A stretch of 38,755 nucleotides of DNA, taken from Clostridia bacterium. GTDB taxonomy: Bacteria; Bacillota; Clostridia; Oscillospirales; CAG-272. Location of the stretch: assembly GCA_017628755.1 (NCBI GenBank), contig JAGBYM010000121.1:1-38755 (forward strand). The letters are read 5' to 3'. The position numbers and the translations under genes are program-made. Shown here piece by piece: positions 1 to 6,458 of this stretch; positions within the stretch are counted from its first letter, which is position 1; each line of letters begins with the position of its first letter. The notes below the pieces were generated by a model. It saw only the letters and a list, made by a program, of their open reading frames with translations, searched no databases and was not told the DNA's origin.

Positions 1-1024
1 ATTCGGTCATAGAGTCGAATCCAAAAGCGCCAAACATCTTTTTAATTGTTGTCGGAATCGATACACTTACCAATTCGTAGTTATTCTTAAAAGCACCGTT
101 TCTGATTGTGGTGACACCCTCGGGAATAACCACAGAAGTAAGACCCGGCTTGTTTAAGAATGCGACACTGCCGATTATCTCAACACTTCCGTCATCGGGA
201 ATAACGCTGTCCGCAAAGGCGCACATAAGGAACTTATCCGCAATTCTGATAAGACAATTACCCTTTACGGTGTAATACTGATTTTCGGGATCAACCGTGA
301 TCTTCGAGAAGTTGCGTCCGCGCTCTCCGTTGAAGAAGATACCGCCATCGATCTCTGTAACACCCGCGCCGATATGGAGAGTTTCCATATAATCGCACTG
401 ATTGATAACTCCGGCTTTAACGTACTCAACGCTATCAGGAATCACTACGTGCTTGATTTCCGGGAAGGAGAAATGATCCGGTTGGATAGTCTCGAATCTT
501 TTGTCATCCAGCCATACGAGCTGTCCCTCGAGCTGTTCGATAAATATCATCTTCGTAACGGGCAGACCTTCGTAAACAGAAGCTACGTAAGCTGTTTCGT
601 CCTTGCATTCGCCCCAGCCGATCATGGATGCGGTCACGCCGTCCTCGTTGATCATATAGCGAATACCTTCGCTGCCCTGTTCACCGGGACCGATATCGGG
701 CGCTTCGGTTTCTTCAATAATTTCAGTTGCTTCAACTTCGGGCTCTGTTTGTTCATTCTCAAGGCCCTCGCCCGCACCAATACCGTCGGACGGTCTCATA
801 TTCCTTGACACCAGGGAAACAACGGGAATAATTGCTCCGAGAAGCAGAGCGCACGCCGCAAGTGCCGCAACCTGCTTTACCCATACCACACGCTTTTTTG
901 CAACCTGCGAAGTTGCGGTTGCCCCGTCTGCCTTGACTCGCGACATTGTGTCCGAGATCAGAGCATCGTCGATATACTCGATCGATTCAAGCAGACGTCT
1001 CTTGTCATTGTTGTTAAGACTCAT
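1..1024 (-). CDS. Membrane protein with leucine-rich-repeat ectodomain, probable sigma-factor partner (partial)
   Basis: The gene starts at an ATG whose first bases overlap the TGA of the upstream sigma-factor gene (ATGA), and it runs off the window start, so the C-terminus is missing (about 341 codons present). The first ~46 residues are charged and probably cytoplasmic. One membrane segment follows (about residues 47-73, rich in Ala/Leu/Val), then an acidic Glu/Thr-rich linker, then repeats of the BspA-like LRR_5 kind with motifs such as VIPDSVEYV, VIPEGVTTI and SIPTTIKKM. The coupling to an ECF sigma gene and the single-pass topology fit an anti-sigma or sensor role. I see no zinc-binding anti-sigma motif in the N-terminal part, so the anti-sigma role is inference from position. 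LRR_5 domains usually bind extracellular protein or glycan ligands, which would make this a surface sensor. Confidence 0.75.
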   Translation of the reverse strand, partial: MSLNNNDKRRLLESIEYIDDALISDTMSRVKADGATATSQVAKKRVVWVKQVAALAACALLLGAIIPVVSLVSRNMRPSDGIGAGEGLENEQTEPEVEATEIIEETEAPDIGPGEQGSEGIRYMINEDGVTASMIGWGECKDETAYVASVYEGLPVTKMIFIEQLEGQLVWLDDKRFETIQPDHFSFPEIKHVVIPDSVEYVKAGVINQCDYMETLHIGAGVTEIDGGIFFNGERGRNFSKITVDPENQYYTVKGNCLIRIADKFLMCAFADSVIPDDGSVEIIGSVAFLNKPGLTSVVIPEGVTTIRNGAFKNNYELVSVSIPTTIKKMFGAFGFDSMTE

Positions 1025-1578
1025 CTTGTAATACCCTCCTTTTTGAGTGCCGCGGCTATCTTTTTCCGCGTTCTGTGAAGCGACACCTTTATTTTGCTCT
1101 CGCCATAGCCGGTCTGCGCCGATATCTGCGGCAGACTGTTGCCAAGCCAATAGCGCAAAATAAAGATATCTTTGTTTGTTCTTCCAACGGTTTCGAGCAC
1201 AGAGCTTATAATCTCGCCGGCTCGGCGCGCCTCGAATCCGGAAGCAAGATCGGTTCCGTCCTCAACGAGATCGAGGAATTCCTCTCCTACGATTGCAATT
1301 TTTCCGCCACGCTTCCATGCGTTTTCGTTCCTTGATATCTCACGGGCGCGGTTGCGCACCATTTTGCAGATATAAGCCCGAAGATCGCGCGGATTTTCCG
1401 GCGGAACGGCGTTCCATAGCGCGAGCATGACGTCGCTGACGCACTCCTCGGCATCCTCACGTAAGGTGAGGATACTCCCTGCTATATAGTGGCAGAGAGG
1501 ACCGTATTTCTTCTCGACCTCCGCTAAAGCTCTCTCATCCCGCGCAAAGAACAATTCGATAATTTTTTCATCTTTCAT
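1021..1578 (-). CDS. ECF-type RNA polymerase sigma factor (sigma-70 family)
   Basis: A protein of 185 residues, the usual ECF size. The N-terminal half is a sigma region 2 (EKKYGPLCHYIAGSIL, then EDAEECVSDVMLALWN, the typical 'DAEDlvqevfl' helix). The C-terminal half is a region 4 helix-turn-helix (ILRYWLGNSLPQIS, then GYGESKIKVSLHRTRKKI). An upstream in-frame ATG at 1614 exists, but ATG 1578 is chosen because AAAGGAG lies 8 bases before it and the earlier ATG has no ribosome site. It would recruit RNA polymerase to an unknown regulon under control of the coupled LRR membrane protein. A sigma-A type promoter lies at 1717-1745. A TGTAACC motif further down the leader could be an autoregulatory ECF -35 element, but I cannot place a convincing -10 for it. 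Confidence 0.9.
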   Translation of the reverse strand: MKDEKIIELFFARDERALAEVEKKYGPLCHYIAGSILTLREDAEECVSDVMLALWNAVPPENPRDLRAYICKMVRNRAREISRNENAWKRGGKIAIVGEEFLDLVEDGTDLASGFEARRAGEIISSVLETVGRTNKDIFILRYWLGNSLPQISAQTGYGESKIKVSLHRTRKKIAAALKKEGITR

Positions 1579-1673
1579 TTGAGCGCTCCTTTCGAATGTC
1601 CTTTCACTAAACAAGAAGCGGTTTTTTAAAAACGGTTACACCCTTTTTGCAAACTTTTTGAATTTTGTCATAA

Positions 1674-1703
1674 TGCACAAATCAAGGAGGGGATTTTTGT
1701 GCA
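1674..1703 (-). repeat. Leader hairpin exposing an anti-Shine-Dalgarno loop
   Basis: TGCACAAA at the left and TTTGTGCA at the right form an 8-bp inverted repeat in the sigma-factor mRNA leader. On the transcribed (minus) strand the loop reads CCCCTCCTT, complementary to Shine-Dalgarno sequences. CTCCTT in the loop could pair with AAGGAG of the sigma gene's own ribosome site about 100 nt downstream. A role in translational control is inference. Confidence 0.4.
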
Positions 1704-1716
1704 CTTTGACTTGTCT

Positions 1717-1745
1717 ATTGTATCATACTTTTGGATATAAGTCAA
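1717..1745 (-). promoter_or_regulatory. Sigma-A type promoter of the ECF sigma gene
   Basis: Read on the minus strand: TTGACT, a 17-bp spacer, then TACAAT. The -35 box directly abuts the T-run of the superoxide reductase terminator. The resulting leader is long (about 130 nt) and contains the inverted repeat at 1674-1703. Confidence 0.7.
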
Positions 1746-1754
1746 TTAAAAAAA

Positions 1755-1778
1755 TTTCCGAGCCTTTCGGCTCGGAAA
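1755..1778 (-). terminator. Intrinsic terminator of the superoxide reductase gene
   Basis: A perfect 10-bp GC-rich stem with a 4-nt loop is followed on the minus strand by a run of Ts, 17 bases after the stop codon of the superoxide reductase gene. Confidence 0.85.
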
Positions 1779-1795
1779 TCCACCAAAAATATTCA

Positions 1796-2179
1796 TCAAA
1801 GCTCGACTTTCCAAAGTCCATGCAGGTTGCAGTATGCGTAAACCGCGATCGGCTTTTCGTCGGCAAGCGCGAAGACTGCTTCGGGTGCCGCGCCTACCTC
1901 AAGATGCTTGCGGTAGAGTCCGCGGTCGCTCTCAAGGGCTACCCAGAGGATGCTGTGCTCCTCAGCCATCGGATGCTCGACCGATCCGACAGCGACCTTG
2001 ACGAGGTTGCCCTCGACCTTAGCTACGGGGATGTGCTTCTCGCGGCTTGCCTCGACCACACCGGGTACGAGCTCAGCCATCTTCTTGCCGCAACACATCA
2101 CGGGTACGCCGTGGTCCTCAACCTTTTCGATTACGTTGCCGCAGTGTTCACAGATATAAAATTTAACGTTATTTTTCAT
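1796..2179 (-). CDS. dfx: Desulfoferrodoxin (2Fe superoxide reductase)
   Basis: A cytoplasmic enzyme that reduces superoxide to peroxide without making oxygen, typical of strict anaerobes. The protein has 127 residues. The N-terminal desulforedoxin domain has all four rubredoxin-like iron ligands (Cys10, Cys13, Cys29, Cys30), so this is the two-iron class. The catalytic domain shows the Glu47-Lys48-His49 motif, His69, His75, Cys117 and His120, the expected four-His one-Cys active site. ATG 2179 is preferred over the in-frame ATG at 2194 because the latter lies inside the GGAGGA ribosome site of the former. Electrons probably come from rubredoxin or a similar carrier; a rubredoxin domain is present in the flavodiiron protein at 25160. 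The promoter has the shared GTGA-N5-TCAC palindrome, and a terminator follows the gene. Confidence 0.93.
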   Translation of the reverse strand: MKNNVKFYICEHCGNVIEKVEDHGVPVMCCGKKMAELVPGVVEASREKHIPVAKVEGNLVKVAVGSVEHPMAEEHSILWVALESDRGLYRKHLEVGAAPEAVFALADEKPIAVYAYCNLHGLWKVEL

Positions 2180-2220
2180 TATTATTTCCTCCAAATGGTT
2201 GTTTGTTTTGTTGTGACTAT

Positions 2221-2261
2221 ATTATACCATAAATTTTCGCCGTTTTCTGTGATTTAATCAC
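2221..2261 (-). promoter_or_regulatory. Superoxide reductase promoter with GTGA-N5-TCAC operator
   Basis: On the minus strand the palindrome GTGATTAAATCAC (2249-2261) is followed by exactly 22 bp and then TATAAT (2221-2226). There is no recognisable -35 hexamer. The palindrome centre would sit near -41, the class II activator position. The operator overlaps the TAA of the upstream thioredoxin reductase gene. Confidence 0.7.
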
Positions 2262-3162
2262 ATTTAGCAAGATATTCCTCAGCAAAATGAACCGCAACCG
2301 CGCCGTCACCGACAGCCGTTACGACCTGACGCAGAGGCTTCGTTCTGACGTCTCCGACAGCGTAAACGCCCTCGATGTTCGTTCTCGTAGACTCGTCCGC
2401 AACGATATAACCGCCACCGTCGAGCTCGAGCTGATCGCGAAAGAGCTCGGATGCGGGTTTGCGTCCGATGCTGACAAAGAGACCGTTCACTTCAAGCTCG
2501 CGTCCGTCCGAAAGACGGATTCCGTTCACTCTTTCGTCCGCGATGAGCTCTAAAATCGAACTGTTCGCGCGGAATTCGATATTCGTGGACTTGCCGAGAG
2601 CATCGACGTAGATCTTCGACGCTCGGAAAGAGTCGCGGCGGTGGATGAGGTAGACCTTTGCCGCGAGGCGCGAGAGATAGATGGCGTCTTCAAGTGCGCT
2701 GTTGCCCCCGCCGACTACAGCGACTACCTTGTTCTTATAGAATCTTCCGTCGCAGTGCGCGCAATAGTGAACGCCGCGCCCGACGTATTCCTCTTCCCTT
2801 TCGATACCAAGCTCGCGCGGGCCCGCACCCGTCGCGATAACGACAGTGCGCGAGAGAAGCTCGTCCGAGGAAGTTTTGATCTTCTTTACCTCACCCTCAA
2901 GCTCGGCGGCGATGACCTCGCCGTATTTCGTAACGGCACCGAACCGTTCCGCGCCCGCCTGCATCTACATGCCGAGATCCCAGCCGGCAACACCCGCATC
3001 AAAGCCCGAGTAGTTGTCTATCGTATCGGTGACAGCCATCTGACCGCCCGCCGACATTTTTTCTATTATAACAACGTCAAGCCCAGCCCGCGCCGCATAA
3101 AGCGCCGCCGTGTACCCCGCAGGCCCGCCGCCGATCACTATCATATCGTGAATACGTTCCAT
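2254..3162 (-). pseudogene. trxB: Thioredoxin reductase interrupted by an in-frame UAG codon
   Basis: Joined through the stop, the frame encodes a full-length 302-residue NADPH- and FAD-dependent thioredoxin reductase. It has the FAD-binding GGGPAGYTAA motif, the redox pair CAHC at 134-137 (the normal family position), the NADPH-binding GGGNSALEDA and HRRDSFRASK motifs, and the C-terminal GVYAVGDVR FAD motif. Codon 66 is TAG, between GGC-ATG and ATG-CAG, where the family has a sense codon. The upstream piece is 2965-3162 (65 codons) and the downstream piece 2254-2964. No frameshift or other lesion is visible. Explanations: sequencing or assembly error, recent nonsense mutation, readthrough, or stop-and-restart, since an ATG follows the TAG directly, though without a clear ribosome site. 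AAAGGAG 8 bases upstream fixes the start at 3162. The natural partner is the thioredoxin at 4058. Confidence 0.85.
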
Positions 3163-3192
3163 TTTGATTCTCCTTTTGTTTTTTACATTTAT

Positions 3193-3233
3193 ATTATAAC
3201 TCTTTTTCACACATTTTTCCGTGACAACATCAC
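3193..3233 (-). promoter_or_regulatory. trxB promoter with GTGA-N5-TCAC operator
   Basis: On the minus strand GTGATGTTGTCAC (3221-3233) lies exactly 22 bp upstream of TATAAT (3193-3198). There is no consensus -35. The geometry is identical to that of the superoxide reductase and trxA promoters. Confidence 0.7.
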
Positions 3234-3264
3234 CAAAGACGTAAAGTTTAGTCCACCTTTTGAA

Positions 3265-3283
3265 AAAGTTTGATCAAAACTTT
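3265..3283. promoter_or_regulatory. Inverted repeat upstream of the Crp/Fnr gene promoter
   Basis: AAAGTTTGATCAAAACTTT is an almost perfect inverted repeat around TTTGATCAAA, just upstream of the -35 box of the regulator gene and between the two divergent genes. It could be an operator for this or another regulator. It does not match the GTGA-N5-TCAC motif. Confidence 0.4.
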
Positions 3284-3291
3284 ACCACTCC

Positions 3292-3320
3292 TTGACAAAC
3301 CTCATGTTTCGTGCTATAAT
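3292..3320 (+). promoter_or_regulatory. Consensus promoter of the Crp/Fnr regulator gene
   Basis: A perfect TTGACA, a 17-bp spacer and a perfect TATAAT, ending 28 bp before the start codon. It suggests strong sigma-A dependent expression that needs no activator. Confidence 0.85.
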
Positions 3321-3348
3321 CAAGCTATAAAATCTTTTGGAGTCTATC

Positions 3349-4023
3349 ATGGAAAAGCACGAACTTATTGAAGTATTCAAAGAAAACTTTCCCTTTTGGG
3401 AGCGTATGCCCGAGCACGACCGCGAGACATTTATGCGTTCATCACAGCACGTGAATTTCCGCAAGGGTGCAAACATCCATGACGGCGCGAGCTGTACGGG
3501 CGTAATCCTCGTCAAATCGGGAAGCCTGCGCCTCTATATCCTCTCTGAGGACGGCAAGGAGATCACTCTCTACCGCATCTTCCCCGGCGAAATGTGCATT
3601 CTTTCCGCTTCCTGCGTGCTCGAATCGATCACCTTTGACGTCTTTGTGGATTCCGAGGAAAACAGCGAATGCATAGTTGTCGGCGGCTGTGCCTACGAGG
3701 ATCTCGCAAGACGCATGCCCGAAGCAAAAATTTTCGCCCTCGAGAGCGCGCTCGGACGCTTTTCGGACGTCATGTGGGTAATGCAGCAGATACTTTTCAT
3801 GAGTATGGACAAGCGACTTGCCATATTCCTTCTTGACGAATGCTCAAAGAGCGGCTCGGATACCGTAAAACTGACACACGAGCAGATCGCCAAGTACATG
3901 GGATCTGCCCGTGAAGTAGTTTCTCGTATGCTTAAATATTTCGCCTCCGAGGGTATCATTTCATCCTCTCGAAGCGAGGGTATCAAAATTCTCGATAAAC
4001 GCCGTCTTCGCGCTTTAACTTGA
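3349..4023 (+). CDS. Crp/Fnr-family transcriptional regulator
   Basis: The protein has 224 residues. Residues ~10-120 form a cyclic-nucleotide-binding-like beta barrel (KSGSLRLYILSEDGKEITLYRIFPGEMCIL). A long dimerisation helix follows, then a winged helix at about 175-220 with recognition region THEQIAKYMGSAREVVSRML. There is no N-terminal four-cysteine cluster of the Fnr type and no clear cAMP-binding arginine pattern, so the effector is unknown; several scattered cysteines might allow redox sensing. ATG 3349 is chosen with GGAG 6 bases upstream; an in-frame TTG at 3337 lies inside that site. It is divergent from trxB, and trxA lies just downstream, convergent. Three neighbouring promoters carry a GTGA-N5-TCAC site at an activator position, so it probably activates thioredoxin and superoxide reductase genes (inference). 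Confidence 0.88.
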   Translation: MEKHELIEVFKENFPFWERMPEHDRETFMRSSQHVNFRKGANIHDGASCTGVILVKSGSLRLYILSEDGKEITLYRIFPGEMCILSASCVLESITFDVFVDSEENSECIVVGGCAYEDLARRMPEAKIFALESALGRFSDVMWVMQQILFMSMDKRLAIFLLDECSKSGSDTVKLTHEQIAKYMGSAREVVSRMLKYFASEGIISSSRSEGIKILDKRRLRALT

Positions 4024-4026
4024 CTC

Positions 4027-4057
4027 CAATCGTAAAACTGCGTTTTACAATTGTTTT
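4027..4057 (+). terminator. Terminator of the Crp/Fnr gene, made of a solo repeat hairpin
   Basis: The stem GTAAAAC/GTTTTAC, extended by AAT/ATT, is followed by a T-run on the plus strand. The hairpin is nearly the same as the terminal hairpin of the 147-nt repeats at 12857 and 34931, in reverse orientation, so a repeat appears to have been recruited as terminator. Confidence 0.65.
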
Positions 4058-4363
4058 TTAACCTAAAAGTGCAAGGATCTGCTCCTTCGGCCTTGCGCCC
4101 GAGGACTTATTGATGACCTCGCCATTTCTCATTACGACGAGCGTGGGAATGCTGAATACGCCGAATCTTTCTGCAAGCGCGGGTTCTTCGTCAACGTTGA
4201 CCTTGGCAACGACAATATCTTCTCTCTCGCCTGCGATCTCCTCCACTATGGGTGCCACCATACGGCAGGGTCCGCACCAATCCGCGTAGAAATCGAGGAG
4301 TATGGGCTTTTCGCTCTGAATTGCGGAATCGAAATTATCTTTACTCAGTTTAAGTGCTTTCAT
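4058..4363 (-). CDS. trxA: Thioredoxin
   Basis: A 101-residue single-domain thioredoxin with the canonical WCGPC redox site at about residues 29-33, preceded by LLDFYADW, and the cis-proline motif FSIPT further on. It is a cytoplasmic disulfide reductant normally recharged by thioredoxin reductase; the local reductase gene is interrupted by a stop. AAGGAG lies 8 bases before the ATG. The promoter at 4405-4445 has the same palindrome and spacing as those of trxB and superoxide reductase, so the three are probably one regulon. Confidence 0.95.
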   Translation of the reverse strand: MKALKLSKDNFDSAIQSEKPILLDFYADWCGPCRMVAPIVEEIAGEREDIVVAKVNVDEEPALAERFGVFSIPTLVVMRNGEVINKSSGARPKEQILALLG

Positions 4364-4404
4364 TTTTATATCTCCTTTTGAGGTGTTCTTGTTTTTACAC
4401 TCAT

Positions 4405-4445
4405 ATTATACCGCGTTTTTTGAGATAATTCCGTGATTTAGTCAC
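4405..4445 (-). promoter_or_regulatory. trxA promoter with GTGA-N5-TCAC operator
   Basis: On the minus strand GTGACTAAATCAC (4433-4445) is followed by exactly 22 bp and TATAAT (4405-4410). There is no consensus -35. It is the third copy of this promoter architecture within 2.3 kb. Confidence 0.7.
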
Positions 4446-4464
4446 CAAAAAGGATTATTATTTG

Positions 4465-5172
4465 CTATTTTACACATTTTTTGCAATAATACTCGCCTTT
4501 TTCAAGGTCGATACACGACGTATAAACCGTTTTCATCTTCTCGGTCGAGCCGCGTCCGAGCTCAACAAAAACGCTTTTCATAATATCAAAAAACTGCTCT
4601 GCGCTTTCGGCTGCGGGGCGTTTTTTTGCCTCAACTGCAAGAATAAAGCGTGATTCAGACAAAAAATCGGTCGGTTTTCTTCCTATTGTTATATTTTCCA
4701 AATGTTCGGGAAAAGTCGGTGCATTCGTCATAACTCCGATTTCGTTCCGATACACCCGCGAGCCCGCTTCGGTCTGCTCGAAAACTATGCATCCCGATGT
4801 GTCGGCAAATATCCAATGAAGCGGGGTGGGCGGCAGATCAGGCGCAAATGCATCGGGCGTGACGTTAACTTCTTCCAGAAGTTTTTCCGCTTCGTTAACA
4901 TTTTTGCACTTTTCAAGAACGAATCCGATCAGGTTATATGACGGAATATTGTATTTTTTCTCCGACTTATCAAGGTAAACGGCAAGTCCGGGGAAATTCA
5001 GTGCCGCGCCGCCAAGTCCGTATTTGTTTGCGGCGTCAAACCAGAGCGGTACGCCGTTCGCCATCCTTGCCATGCCGAATATGTCCGCAGTATTCACAAT
5101 CTCTCCGCCCCACTCGGTCTCGACGTCAAGAGTTCTCCCGAAAAACCTGCCCGAACTTATCGCAGTACACAT
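4465..5172 (-). CDS. Compact choloylglycine hydrolase-family (linear amide C-N hydrolase) protein
   Basis: Ntn-hydrolase of the bile salt hydrolase / penicillin V acylase family. ATG 5172 is chosen because it puts Cys at position 2, the nucleophile exposed after Met removal, and has AAGGAG upstream; ATG 5202 would bury it. The family's catalytic set is recognisable: Cys2, Arg13, Asp16 (RTLD), Asn59 (LNFPG), Asn150 (MTNAPTF) and Arg175 (SESRF). At 235 residues it is much shorter than bile salt hydrolases (about 315-330). The missing parts appear to be a loop after Asp16, about 40 residues between TFPEH and SRF, and the C-terminal tail. The substrate is therefore uncertain: bile salt, an acyl-homoserine-lactone-like amide, or another N-acyl amide. 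It ends in TAG, and reading through adds only eight residues. No signal peptide. Confidence 0.82.
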   Translation of the reverse strand: MCTAISSGRFFGRTLDVETEWGGEIVNTADIFGMARMANGVPLWFDAANKYGLGGAALNFPGLAVYLDKSEKKYNIPSYNLIGFVLEKCKNVNEAEKLLEEVNVTPDAFAPDLPPTPLHWIFADTSGCIVFEQTEAGSRVYRNEIGVMTNAPTFPEHLENITIGRKPTDFLSESRFILAVEAKKRPAAESAEQFFDIMKSVFVELGRGSTEKMKTVYTSCIDLEKGEYYCKKCVK

Positions 5173-5284
5173 TTTCTTCTCCTTAATTATATATAATTTC
5201 ATATCTAAAAATAAACCATTTTAGTTATTATTCACCGCAAATTCACCAAAAAATCAGACGAAACATTATATTAACAAATTCGAC

Positions 5285-5314
5285 TTGATTTTTATACACA
5301 TATTGTAATATAAT
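5285..5314 (+). promoter_or_regulatory. Promoter of the lipoprotein / Rnf operon
   Basis: TTGATT, an 18-bp spacer and TATAAT, about 80 bp upstream of the lipoprotein start. No other strong promoter is seen before rnfC, so it may drive the whole electron-transfer cluster. Confidence 0.6.
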
Positions 5315-5394
5315 ATATGCGACTATGGTGAATTTGTCGAAACGCCTTTCGGCAAACACCGGTACAAAAAAATTTTTCTTAAGGAGAAAAAACA

Positions 5395-6429
5395 ATGAAG
5401 AAGATTCTCGCACTCGCTCTCTGCCTTTGCATGGTACTCTGTGCAGTAGCATGTACCAAGGCACCCGCTGAAAAGGACTACAAGCTCGGTCTGGGCGTAG
5501 TAGTTAGCACCGCAAGCACCAGCGGCACCAACGCACAGGTAGATGCTACCATCGCTGCAGTTGTTACCGACGCTGATGGCAAGATCGTTCTCTGCCGCAT
5601 TGATGTAGCACAGAACAAGATGACCGTTGAGAACGGCACCGTAGACACCACCGCTACTTACAAGACCAAGATGGAAAAGGGTTCCGAGTACGGCATGGCT
5701 GGCAAGGTTGACAACAATGGCGACGGCGTTATGCTCGAGTGGGACGCTCAGGCTAAGGCTTTCGAGTCCTTCGTAGTAGGCAAGACCGGCGCTGAGGTTG
5801 CAGCTCTTGAGACCCAGGAAGCTGGCGGCCACCAGATCGCTGTTGACTCCGCTCTTCTCGAGGCTGGCTGCTCCATGCAGATCACCGATTTCATGGCTGC
5901 TGTTGAGAAGGCTTGCAACGACGAGCAGGCTATGAGCTTCAAGGCTGCTGAAGGTTCCTTCACTCTTGGCGTAGCTGCTAACACCGCTGCTGCAGATTCC
6001 AAGAACGTTGAAGGCGAAACCGCAGGTCTCGTAGCTATGTACTCCGACATCGCTGCATGTGTAGTTGCAGAAGGCAAGATCATCGCTGCTCTCAACGACG
6101 CTATCCAGCCCAAGATCACCGTTAACGTTGACGGCACTCTCGCTCCCCAGGAATTCAAGGGCACCAAGAGAGAGCTCAAGAGCGGCTACGGTATGGAAGG
6201 CAAAGTTGATAACAACGGCGACGGCGTTATGAAGGAATGGTTCGAGCAGTCCAAGGCATTCTCTGAGTATGCAGTTGGCAAGACCGCTGCTGATATCAAG
6301 GGCATGCAGACCACCGAGGCTAACGGTCATTTTATCACTGTTGACCAGGCTCTCCTCGATGCAGGTTGCTCCATCCAGATCACCGGTATCTGCGCAGTAG
6401 TTGCAGAGGCTGCAGAATACGCAAGATAA
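5395..6429 (+). CDS. Lipoprotein with duplicated FMN-binding-like domain, probable extracellular electron carrier
   Basis: The protein has 344 residues with a lipoprotein signal peptide ending in LCAVAC (lipidated Cys20), so it is anchored outside the cell membrane. Two homologous domains follow (about 30-178 and 188-344). Each has an EF-hand-like stretch (VDNNGDGVM, then EW), a VGKT segment, and near its end an AGCS motif (157-160 and 323-326) in the place where FMN_bind domains carry the [S/T]GA[T/S] flavinylation motif. Ser would be the acceptor residue; this is inference. It precedes the ApbE flavin transferase and the rnf genes, as flavinylated lipoproteins (PplA) do in extracellular electron-transfer loci. 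Codon choice is strongly biased (GCT, GTT, AAG, AAC), suggesting very high expression. AAGGAG and a short A-rich spacer precede ATG. Confidence 0.75.
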   Translation: MKKILALALCLCMVLCAVACTKAPAEKDYKLGLGVVVSTASTSGTNAQVDATIAAVVTDADGKIVLCRIDVAQNKMTVENGTVDTTATYKTKMEKGSEYGMAGKVDNNGDGVMLEWDAQAKAFESFVVGKTGAEVAALETQEAGGHQIAVDSALLEAGCSMQITDFMAAVEKACNDEQAMSFKAAEGSFTLGVAANTAAADSKNVEGETAGLVAMYSDIAACVVAEGKIIAALNDAIQPKITVNVDGTLAPQEFKGTKRELKSGYGMEGKVDNNGDGVMKEWFEQSKAFSEYAVGKTAADIKGMQTTEANGHFITVDQALLDAGCSIQITGICAVVAEAAEYAR

Positions 6430-6458
6430 TTAAATTTCACTAACAGGAGATAGGAATT

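Noticed and set aside
374-808. Plus-strand frame of 144 codons near the window start
   Set aside because: It lies antisense within the LRR membrane protein, whose translation is continuous over 341 codons and shows clear LRR_5 repeats.
2965-2967. UAG in trxB as a sign of a recoded genetic code
   Set aside because: The genes ending at 4465 and 30551 stop with UAG, and reading through would add only a few unrelated residues, so UAG works as a normal stop.
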